Below, piece by piece: positions 45,956-56,543 of a stretch of DNA of 64,000 nucleotides. The number at the start of each line of letters is the position of its first letter. Within the stretch, counting starts at the first letter, position 1. Made by a program: the position numbers and the translations under genes. The notes beneath the pieces were generated by a model. The model was given only the letters and a program-made list of their open reading frames with translations. It was not told the origin of the DNA and searched no databases. Source of the DNA: Rhipidocladum racemiflorum (Eukaryota > Streptophyta > Magnoliopsida > Poales > Poaceae); the NCBI GenBank assembly GCA_036346355.1, contig CM070591.1, positions 25,342,001-25,406,000 of the forward strand, written 5' to 3'.

Positions 45956-46195
45956 AAAATCTCAAGGACTCCCACAAGAGGGAACCAAGCAATCAAATAA
46001 ACCTTTGCGAACAAAGGCACAAAACATAAATCGACACAACTTAACTTTTTGCACACGCTTCAATAACTTCTTTTAAACTCAGAGCAAGATGCAAAAGAAC
46101 CACAACTATACTTTTCTTTGCAAGGCAACCAACAAAACCGGTGTCAAAGCCAAAAGGCGACTAAAAAGGCATTATCAAATGAAGCATTCAACACA
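45956..46195 (-). repeat. LARD internal fragment in inverted orientation
   Basis: The reverse complement matches the LARD internal region near 47155-47210 (GCAAAGGTTTATTTGAT, then CTTGGTTCCCTC, GTGGGAGT) and shows similarity to 29750-29850. It is joined on the left to a Tekay pol fragment and on the right, within about 25 bases, to forward LARD sequence. No gene. Confidence 0.7.
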
Positions 46196-46218
46196 ACTTG
46201 TAGGTCCCAAAAACAAAT

Positions 46219-47860
46219 TGTAGGTCCTTGGAATGTGTATTTTTAGTGTCATGCTATAGGGTACAACTAAAATGTGATGTGGAATAACTTAGAAACATGG
46301 CTTAGGTTTTAACTAAAATTTTGTCATAGGATAGCAACATTAAAACTTGCAAAAGTGGAATAACTAATCTAAAATTTGACACACATGGATGCACAGTAGG
46401 AAAGGGTATGGGTATCGTTTCTTTACGCTTAAATGTTGTATTTAAGCTATGATGTTGAATGCTTCATTTGATAATGCATGTTGCTATGTCTATGAGATAA
46501 TTGATTGAATTGTTCTTGTTGTTGTGACATAGTGGGGTTTTGGTGCCGAAGGGTTTCGGCCACCTCTCTTATTTCATAGTACGGGTGAGGCTTGACGGTG
46601 TGGCCGGTTAGCATCATCACCGAAGAACTATTAACCCCTGTAGGAGAAGAGTGCTTATCTTTTTTATCGTAGATCGGGTAGTTGATTGGAGTCAAATAGA
46701 AGAGTTTGGTGGTGGATTCCTTCGAATGTTCTTTATCGTGTTGTGGTCGGTTTTGGTTGGTTTTCTTGGTTTTAGTTGACGGAAACCAAAAGAAAGGTGT
46801 TTGGTATTGGATTTTCGCGGATCGTTCCGTATGCGGTGTGTGGTTTTGGCTTCCTTGGTTGAAGACGAAGAAGAGGAGTCTAGTGTTGCGCTTCTTTTGG
46901 GCGCCTTTCCAGTTTTGATGCCTAGTTGTTGATTGCTTTATGGGGAAGAAGCATTCAATTTATTCCTGTGTTTGTCTTTCTCCAAGGTTAAAGGAGTTAT
47001 TATGAGTTGTGCCACACTGGTCGCCGTGGCTGAAGTTCTGTGGCTTTGTAGGAGTAAGTGGTGTTTGATTTCGTTATTTTGCTGGTTTAAGAAATCATCT
47101 TTGAAAACCCTTCTTACTTCGTGAAAGTTTGGGGTTTGGTGTTAAGGTTTTATTTGCAAAGGTTTATTTGATCGCTTGGTTCCCTCCTGTGGGAGTCTTT
47201 GAGATTGAAAAGTGTTTTTAGAGAATTCCTTTGCATGACCAAGTTTGAGTTTGTCTCATTGCAATTTTGAGAGTCATGTTTCCTTATGAATTTGGGATGA
47301 GTTTTAAAACTAAAATGCTGCAAACAAAGTAAGTAGTTTTTTCGACTGAAATCGGTTGTCCCTAGTAAGAATTGTTGTTTAGCATGTTATGTAGCATGTA
47401 CTAATGCGGTTTATGGGATGATGCATTGTTAAGTTAATTTGTGAGTTGAAACAATTCAATGTGGTTGTTATCTCTAGCTTGAGAATAAATAGACTACTAG
47501 TGTTGTAGTTTACTCTTAGCAAGAATGATTAAATGTGTTAATGTACATGCTTAGAATATGTTGCTTTGTTATAAAAAAAATGCTTATGACCCCCGATTAT
47601 GTTTAAAGTTTCAAACCCTGATGCATAGTTGAAACATTAAGATGATGTAGACTGCTGTTATTGTTAAAGAAGCTTTGCTGGTTGTTTAAAGATGTTCTAA
47701 ATTGAACATGTTAGTAGAGAAATTTGATCATGCTAGCTTGTGACCTTAACTTGGAAGTTGATTAGAGTTGCTATTCATGTTGTTGCAAAATATTAGCATG
47801 ATTGGAAGTACGTAGTCGTGTTCCTAAAATGCTAGTGTCGAGGTCAATTGGAAAGATAAT
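46219..47860 (+). repeat. LARD internal-region fragment (5' half), target of LARD2
   Basis: Starts TGTAGGTCCTTGGAATG, about 20 bases after the primer site in an intact copy, and follows LARD1 from about 530 to 2170. It is cut at 47860 by the LARD2 5' LTR; the last five bases are ATAAT. No coding feature beyond short unconserved ORFs. Confidence 0.8.
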
Positions 47861-50150
47861 TGTGACACTACGGTTTGGTGTGACGTTATAGAAGGTGAAA
47901 TTAGAGAATAAAACCTTTCGGCTTGAGGTTTACTCGCGTTTTTGGGCCTTTTGAAGCGTTGTGACACCACGGAGTGTCGTAACCTTATTTAACGTGCATG
48001 ATAAGGTTAATAACATTATGAGATGTGGAATTAAGGTTAAAACTATAGGATATGGAGGTTAATAGCTTTTCCGGGGCGTTTCCGGGGCGTTTCCGAGGTT
48101 TTGGGCCTTCCCGAGAGAGTTTGGGCCTTGGTGGGCTTTGGTGGGATGGAGTAGGTCTCCGTAACGAACTAGGATTGGGTGTGGGGGCTGGTAAAAGGGC
48201 TCCCCACCAGCCTTTTGGGTGTGCTCCCCCTGCCCTTGGGCGCCCCCACCTCTCCCTCCAAGCCCTAGCCGCCACCCCCACCTACCCCTCTCCCTTCCTT
48301 GCGCCTCCACCTCCCCCATTGCTCCCCATTGCTCCCCATTGCACACCACCTCTCCTCCACCCCCTTGCTATCCTAGGGTGGCCTCCCCACCCCTGCATCC
48401 TCATGGATCCATCCGAGGAGCGAGGAGCGAGGAGATCGATTGGAGTTTTCGTTCGTCGGGCAAAGGTATGATCATGGGGATCCTTGGAATTGATCTAGGT
48501 ACTGTTATTAGGGTGTTTATCAAGTTTTTAGATCAATTGGAGGTGCTGGATTGGAGTAATTTGGGTTAGATCTAGACGTTACCACGTCTCTGTTTTGGGA
48601 CAGCATGAGCAGTCGACCTAGGGTTCCTGTTTTCGCCAATTTAGATTTGGAATCTGGCCGTACGGACTTCTAGTAAGTTGTAGATAATTTCATTACCTTT
48701 CAGTGCATATAAAGAAATTGAAATTCCGCCCAGCCGTTTGAAAGTTATGACTGTTTTACCGAGCGTGTTAAAATCTGTGGTGCGATTGGAACAGATCTCG
48801 GTAATCTGTAGATTAAGCAACTTTAGAGGCCGAATCAGACTTTCCATATACCTAGAGAAAGTTGGGAAATTTCCTAAGCTACGCGAGGGTGTACTTGTTT
48901 AATTCATTCGGAGTCCCAGAACTCAAGTTATGCCTTTTGCAAGGCTGCTGTCCCGACGGGACAGAACCTCTGTTTTAGGTTTTGCGAGTAGGGGGCAATG
49001 TCGGGTTAGATGGGGGTTTGCGTACTGTTTTGTGGTTATGATTGTGATTGTGTGATACCCCTGTGCAGGAGGTGTGACCCCGGGAGTGCCTTATACTTCC
49101 CGCCAATCCGTTGCACGTGGTTGAGGCAAGTGTGTTGTGATGGATAGCGAGTTGTAGGTTGCATGTTGAAATTAGATTGAATTGTCTACATGATATATGA
49201 CCACTTGCCATGTTTTAATGATTGCTATGATATTATGATCATGTTTAAGATGTTCTGATGCCATGTGTTAATATATGAGTTTTATATATTGTTGGCATGC
49301 TTGCATACATGACATGTTACATGGCCCGGACGGTGAGAAAGTCATTAACTAATCCGGGAAGGTCGGTGAGAAAGTTATGACTAATCCGGAGAACCAATAG
49401 AGTAAGTCCTACATCGTGATTCCATCTACCGTGGGTTGTGGAAGCGAGGAGTAGGCACCCTCCATCTTCGGGATGGAAGTGGGGAGAGGGTGCACACCGA
49501 CGGGTGTGTACTCAACCATACCGGTATGAGTTTCCAAGGAGATATGAGCATTGCATTGCATTGCATACACAATGATGATGATTTTGTTAAAGTGTTCATG
49601 ATTGAGATGATATACATGATGTGAGATGTTATTTTCTATGATATTGTTATTGTTGTCCATTACAATATGCTTGCTGAGTTTCGAACTCACGCTTGTGTTT
49701 TATGTTGTTTTTAGGTACTTTGAGATCGGCATGCGGAAAAAAGGGGTTTAGCTACACTTCTACACGTAGCTCCACCATCATAGTCTATGATTAATCACTT
49801 GGAGACATGATTTAAAGAGTTGTGCCATAAAGTTAATGTATGGTTTAATCTAGCATGCTTGTGATCCCTTATTTGCTTCGTTATAGTTTATGAAGTGGTT
49901 GAGCGTGGTATTATTTGCGTAGTTTGATGATACATCCATTTATGTTGATGTTTTAGATGTCGTGTGCTATGATATATCTTGCCATGATATTGATATTGTG
50001 TTAATTCATGCAAAAACAAAGGAGATGCTGCCGAAATATCGGTTTTTAGCATATGTACCTTTGCTGGAATTTATGTTTAAATGTGATATTTAGTTGTTGT
50101 TTAGCTTATGTTTGGTAGCATTCGGGCATGTTAAATGCCGGGGTGTTACA
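47861..50150 (+). repeat. LARD2 5' LTR with compound start
   Basis: The first 99 bases (TGTGACACTACGGTTTGG...) are a diverged LTR start; at 47960 a second, standard LARD LTR start (TGTGACACCACGGAGTG) follows and continues to GGTGTTACA at 50150. Includes a C-rich leader (48180-48400), GAGGAGC repeats (48414-48438), donor-like AAAGGTATGA (about 48464), acceptor-like GCAGGAGG (about 49066), GGTGAGAAAGT repeats (49331-49391) and the hairpin (49675-49689). Confidence 0.88.
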
Positions 50151-53100
50151 GTTGGTATCAGAGCGGGCTGTAGGTCCTTGGAATGTGAATTTTTATTGTC
50201 ATGCTATAGGGAAAAACTAAAATATGATGTGGAATAACTTAGAAACATGGCTTAGGTCTTGGCTAAAATTTTGATATAGGATAGCAACATTAAAACTTGC
50301 AAAAGTGGTATAACTAATCTAAAATTTGACACACAATGGATGCACAGTAGGAAAGGGTATGGGTATCGTTTCTTTATGCTTAAATGTTGTATTTAAGCTA
50401 TGATGTTGAATGCTTCCTTTGATAAAGCATGTTGCTATGTCTATGAGATAAATGACTGAATTGCTCTTGTTGTTGTGATAGAGTGGAATTGTGGTACCGA
50501 AGGGTTTCGGTCACCTCTTTTTTGTTCATAGTAAGGGCGAGGTTTGACGGTGTGGTCGGTTAGCGCCATCACCGAAGAACTATTAACCCCTGTAGGAGAA
50601 GAGTGCTTACCCTCTCTGTTGTTGATCGGGCAGTTGACTGGAGTCAAATAGAAGAGTTTGGTGGTGGATTCCTTCGTACGTTCTTTGCCGTTCTGACGGT
50701 CGATTTTCGTTGCTTTTCTTGGCTTTAGTTGATTTGAATGAAATGAAAAATGTTGGGTTTTCGCGGATCGTTCCGTATGCGGTGTGTGGTTTTGTCTTCC
50801 TTGGTTGAAGACGAAGAAGAGGAGTCTAGTGTTGCGCTTCTTTTGGGCGCCTTTCCAGTTTTAATGATTAGTTTGTTGATGGCTTTATGGGGAAGAAGCA
50901 TTCAAATTTATCCCTGTGTTTGTCTTTCTCCGAGGTTAACGGAGTTATTATGAGTTATGCCACACTGGCCGTCAGGGCTGAAGTTCTGTGTCTTTGTAGA
51001 AGTAAGTGGTGTTTGATTCGTTATTTTGCTGGTTTAAGAAAATCATCTTTGAAGAACCCTTCCTATTTTGTGAAAGTTTGGAGTTAGGGTTTATTTGCAA
51101 AGGTATATTTGATCGATTGGTTCCCTCCAGTAGGAGTCTTTGAGATTTAAAAAGTGTTTTGGAGAATTCCTTTGCATGACCAAGTTTGGGTTTGTCTCAT
51201 CGCAATTTTGAAAGTCAAATTTTCCTTATGAATTTGGGATGAGTTTTAAAACAAAAATGCTGTAAACAAAGTAGTCTTTTGACTGAAATCGTTTGTCCCT
51301 AGTAAGAATTGATGTTTAGCATGTTATGTAGTAGGTAACAATGTGGTTTATGGATTGATGTGTTGCTAAGTTAAATTTTGAGTTGAATCAATTCAATGTG
51401 ATTAATATCTCTAGCTTGAGAATAAATAGACTACTAGTGTTGCAGTTTACTCTTAGCGAGAATGATTAAATGTGTTAATGTACATGCTTAGAATCTGTTG
51501 CCTTGCTTTAAAAGTGCTTATGATCCTTGTTAATGTTAAAAGTTTAAACTTTGATGCATAGTTAAAACATTAAGATGATGTAGACTGCTGTTATTGTAAA
51601 AGAAACTTTGCTGGTTGTTAAAGATGTTCTAATCTAATGGATTAATAGAGAAATTTAATCGTGTTGACTAGTGACTTTAATTTGGATGTTGATTAGAGTT
51701 GCTATTTATGTTGTTGCAAACTACTAGTATCTTTGGAAGTATGCAGTTGTGTCGCTACAATGCTAGTATTGATATCAATGGAGAAGACATAAGACTTATT
51801 GTTAATGATGTTGTTAATGGTAGTGTTAATGCTAGTATTCAGTCTATTTTAAATAGTGGGAGTATGTTGTGTGGTGGTAATTTTGTTATCACCTATGTAT
51901 AGGGTAGCTAAAAGTAATGTTGTTGGTTGATGATTATGCCCACTTTTTGTTATTGATGACTAAGTAGTTGTGGTAACTGTTTAGATTATTCGTTGGAAAA
52001 CCATGGTTAAAATAGAGGAAAATTTTAACATGTTGCGTTGGAGTGAGCTTTGGATAATTAACATGATGTACAATTTCATCCTTAATGAATGTATGCCTTG
52101 GAATCCTAGTTATGAACTTTGTCTTGTAGAGATAATATTTACATGTTGAAGTCGTTGTTTAACTGAATAAGGTTCGGTTGTCGAGACGTGAATATATAGG
52201 TGGCATGAAATTTATATGCTGATCTTGCTGAAAGATTTATTGAAATACTATGTTTCCAACTTGGAATAAGATGTATTATGATTCGGTGACCCGTGAGGGT
52301 CATGTCAATATAGTTTTGGTTGGGTGCCTTTTTCGATAAGCTCCTTAAACCCTAATTAAAAGTGTTGGGATTGGTAACTAGAGGAAGAATTTGTTGTGAA
52401 GTTTCTGATTTATTTGTGTTGGGGCTTCTCAGATAGTAAATAGTGATTATTGAAGTCTTTAATGGAAAGCGTAGTGGAGTACTAGAGATGGTTCTTTTAT
52501 CTTTGAGCTTGTGTTTAAAAGCTTTTGGACTGGTTTGGTTGCTTGCCATTTTGGTTGAAGGGTTTTCGGTCAAGGTGTTCCTTATGCTGTGTTTCAGAGT
52601 TTCCCTAAAACTCGTAGGAATTGGTGCAAATATTTGGTTTTGGCTAACTTGTTTAGTTTGTGCTATGAGTTTCCCTTTCTCTTTGAGAAAGTTTGTGGCG
52701 GTTGTGTGTGCAGATGCTTGACTTTGGAGTCGATGTTCTTTTCCAAAATGCTGATTTTGGTTAAAATGCGAGGTTTTGCAAGTTTAGCTTTCAAGTAATG
52801 GAGGGTTCTGTTATGACGTGGTCTTTTCCTGCTAACGGTTTGCAGTCATGGTCTATATGAATTTCTGCAACCTTCGATGTTAATGGTGTTTCAATTCTTT
52901 GATACCTAATAAGTCGTTTGGTGAATGACTAATCGGTACTCGCTGTTCCATGATGAATGAATGGTGGAAAGGAAAACATGTCAACGTTTATCGATGTTTA
53001 ATGATGAAGGAGTCGTTGAGCCAAGTCGGTGAGAAAGTCATATATGGATACATGACTAATCCGGAGTGCTCTTGAAAAGTTTGCATTCATGTTATGAATC

Positions 53101-54238
53101 GAGATGTCCATTTCTTTCTAGTATGAAAAGAAAGAATAAAGAATTTCTAGTATGTTGGTTGTGATGAAGGGGATTTGTGTTTCCTTTGCATCTTGGTTTA
53201 GAAAGTTAAACTGAATGCTCTTTGGTTGTTGTCGAATCTTTTCCAAAGTGATTGTAGTGCATTGGATTCAAGGTTAAGGATGGGGACCAATTGGGTTCAT
53301 GGTTTGTGGTTGAGTTTATCCAATCGTTGTGTCCTTGTTTTAGTCCTTGGGTGGAAAGCTTGAGGGCGAGACCCGCTTGGATGAGAAATCCAGTATGGGT
53401 TGTTATCGACCTAAGCATTAGGTGTTGTTAGTAGTGGATCGTAAATGGTTTAAAGGTGAGGAGTAAAGGAAGGTTGAGTTTGACTCAATTCAAACCTTCT
53501 TGGAGAATTGTCTTTGTTGATGTGTTCCTCGATAGGGTTGATTAAGTACTAGTGGACCACTTGGTGGTTGCTAGTAATTGCTTTTCCTTTTCGAAGTGTA
53601 TTGGATCTTTTGTCGCTGATCTATGAGCGAGTGGAGTCAACCGTAGCATTTTGTTCGGTTGTTTCTGTTCTTGCGGGTTTTAAGAACTTTGGTTTTAAAG
53701 AAAGCTTTCCCTTTTGATGTTAGCGGTGGGTATTGGTCTTTTGTAAAAGACGAATCTTTTGCATGGTTTTAAACCCCATTGTTCAAACAGTGGGTTGTCT
53801 TCGCGTGTAGTGTCTCTCTTGGCTTGCGTCGTCTTGATTACGGCGAACCATAGTAGAGAGGTTGATGTTTGAAAAACACTTTTGTGCGTGGGAGCTGAAG
53901 AGGGTTCTAGCGGTTGAAGCCGTGTTCTTCTGGAAAGTAGCATTGCTAAAGGGATCAGGCACTTTAGTGCTAAGGAATGTATCGAATGAGGAGTGTGAGA
54001 CCGTGGTCTTTTTGGCAATTGGGGTGAAGGAGGAACCGTGCGAGGTTGCACTTTGTTGAGCTAAATCAACATTTCCTCGCCAAGGGTTGGTTTTGAGAAC
54101 TCGTTTGTCGTTTGTTCCGGTTTGAGTCTTTGTGTGAATGTTTTATGTTGTAAGGAAGTCTTTTGTCCCTCGGGGACTTTGTTGTTGTTTTTGGCGTCAT
54201 TCGGATTCGAGGTCGAATCCTGTTGAAGGGGGGAAGAA
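50151..54238 (+). other. LARD2 internal region, non-coding
   Basis: About 4.09 kb, aligning with LARD1 internal sequence throughout; ORFs are short and those in LARD1 are mostly not kept. It ends in the purine tract GAAGGGGGGAAGAA. The GGTGAGAAAGTCAT motif shared with the LTR is at about 53028-53066. Confidence 0.75.
50153..50164 (+). promoter_or_regulatory. Primer binding site, LARD2
   Basis: TGGTATCAGAGC two bases after the LTR end; identical to LARD1. Confidence 0.88.
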
Positions 54239-56543
54239 TGTGACACTACGGTTTGGTGTGACGTTATAGAAGGTGAAATTAGAGAATAAAACCTTTCGGC
54301 TTGAGGTTTACTCGCGTTTTTGGGCCTTTTGAAGCGTTGTGACACCACGGAGTGTCGTAACCTTATTTAACGTGCATGATAAGGTTAATAACGTTATGAG
54401 ATGTGGAATTAAGGTTAAAACTATAGGATATGGAGGTTAATAGCTTTTAAAGGCGTTTAGGGGTTTTGGGCCTTCCCGAGGGAGTTTGGGCCTTGGTGGG
54501 CTTTGGTGGGATGGAGTAGGTCTACGTAACGGACTAGGATTGGGTGTGGGGGCCGGTAAAAGGGCTCCCCACCAGCCTTTTGGGCGTGCTCCCCCTGCCC
54601 TTGGGCGCCCCCACCTCTCCCTCCAAGCCCTAGCCGCCACCCCCACCTTCCCCTCTCCCTTCCTTGCGCCTCCACCTCCCCCATTGCTCCCCATTGCTCC
54701 CCATTGCACACCACCTCTCCTCCACCCCCTTGCTGCCCTAGGGTGGCCTCCCCACCCCTGCATCCTCATGGATCCATCCGAGGAGCGAGGAGCGGGGAAC
54801 GAGGAGCGAGGAGCGAGGAGCGAGGAGATCGATTGGAGTTTTCGTTCGTCGGGCAAAGGTATGATCATGGGGATCCTTGGAATTGATCTAGGTACTTTTA
54901 TTAGGGTGTTTATCAAGTTTTTAGATCAATTGGATGTGCTGGATTGGAGTAATTTGGGTTAGATCTAGATGTTGCCACGTCTCTGTTTTGGGACAACATG
55001 AGCAGTCGACCTAGGGTTCCTGTTTTTGCCAATTTAGATTTGGAATCTGGCCGTACGGACTTCTAGGAAGTTGTAGATAATTTCATTACCTTTCAGTGCA
55101 TATAAAGAAATTTAAATTCAGCCCAGCCGTTTGAAAGTTATGACTGTTTTACCGAGCGTGTTAAAATCTGTGATGCGATTGGAACAGATCTCGGTAATCT
55201 GTACATTAAACAACTTTAGAGGCCGAATCAGACTTTCCATATACCTAGAGAAAGTTGGGAAATTTCCTAAGCTACGCGAGGGTGTACTCGTTTAATTCAT
55301 TCGGAGTCCCAGAACTCAAGTTATGCCTTTTGCAAGGCTGCTGTCCCGACGGGACAGAACCTCTGTTTTAGGTTTTGCGAGTAGGGGGCAATGTCGGGTT
55401 AGATGGGGGTTTGCGTACTGTTTTGTGGTTATGATTGTGATTGTGTGATACCCCTGTGCAGGAGGTGTGACCCCGGGAGTGCCTTCTACTTCCCGCCAAT
55501 CCGTTGCACGTGGTTGAGGCAAGTGTGTTGTGATGGATAGCGAGTTGTAGGTTGCATGTTGAAATTAGATTGAATTGTCTACATGATATATGACCACTTG
55601 CCATGTTTTAATGATTGCTATGATATTATGAGCATGTTTAAGATGTTATGATGCCATGTGTTAATATATGAGTTTTATATATTGTTGGCATGCTTGCATA
55701 CATGACATGTTACATGGCCCGGACGGTGAGAAAGTCATTAACTAATCCGGGAAGGTCGGTGAGAAAGTTATGACTAATCCGGAGAGCCAATAGAGTAAGT
55801 CCTACATCGTGATTCCATCTACCGTGGGTTGTGGAAGCGAGGAGTAGGCACCCTCCATCTTCGGGATGGAAGAGGGGAGAGGGTGCACACCGACGGGTGT
55901 GTACTCAACCATACCGGTATGAGTTTCCAAGGAGATATGAGCATTGCATTGCATTGCATACACAATGATGTTGATTTTGTTAAAGTGTTCATGATTGAGA
56001 TGATATACATGATGTGAGATGTTATTTTCTATGATATTGTTATTGTTGTCCATTACAATATGCTTGCTGAGTTTCGAACTCACGCTTGTGTTTTATGTTG
56101 TTTTTATGTACTTTGAGATTGGCATGCGGGAAAAAGGGGTTCAGCTACACTTCTACACGTAGCTCCACCATCATAGTCTATGATTAATCACTTGGAGACA
56201 TGATTTAAAGAGTTGTGCCATAAAGTTAATGTATGGTTTAATCTAGCATGCTTGTGATCCCTTATTTGCTTCGTTATAGTTTATGAAGTGGTTGAGCGTG
56301 GTATTATTGGCGTAGTTTGATGATACATCCATTTATGTTGATGTTTTAGATGTCGTGTGCTATGATATATCTTGCCATGATATTGATATTGTGTTAATTC
56401 ATGGAAAAACAAAGGAGATGCTGCCGAAATATCGGTTTTTAGCATATGTACCTTTGCTGGAATTTATGTTCAAATGTGATATTTAGTTGTTGCTTAGCTT
56501 ATGTTTGGTAGCATTCGGGCATATTAAATGCCGGGGTATAACC
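54239..56543 (+). repeat. LARD2 3' LTR with compound start
   Basis: Same compound start (99 bp, second start at 54338). Differs from the 5' LTR mainly by an enlarged GAGGAGC repeat (54779-54830) and a few substitutions. The terminus reads CCGGGGTATAACC in place of CCGGGGTGTTACA at the junction with element E. Confidence 0.85.

Larger units (their letters stand above)
47861..56543 (+). mobile_element. LARD2: full-length non-coding LTR retrotransposon
   Basis: 5' LTR 47861-50150, primer site 50153, internal region 50151-54238, purine tract, 3' LTR 54239-56543. The two LTRs differ at only scattered bases plus one short repeat expansion, so this is a young copy. Both LTRs carry a 99-bp extra start not present in LARD1. 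The internal region has no gag or pol. Its last bases are altered or lost where element E inserted (56544), so the right target-site duplication cannot be read. Confidence 0.88.

Noticed and set aside
46447..46695. Minus-strand ORF of about 80 aa repeated in LARD fragments (29308-29547, 46447-46695, partly 50441-50647)
   Set aside because: The reading frame is broken or shifted in LARD1 and LARD2; similarity is explained by DNA-level relatedness of the repeats and no domain is recognisable.
48052..48471. Proline-rich ORF in the LARD LTR leader (also 54486-54962)
   Set aside because: It is a translation of a C-rich leader with tandem CATTGCTCCC units; no counterpart in LARD1.
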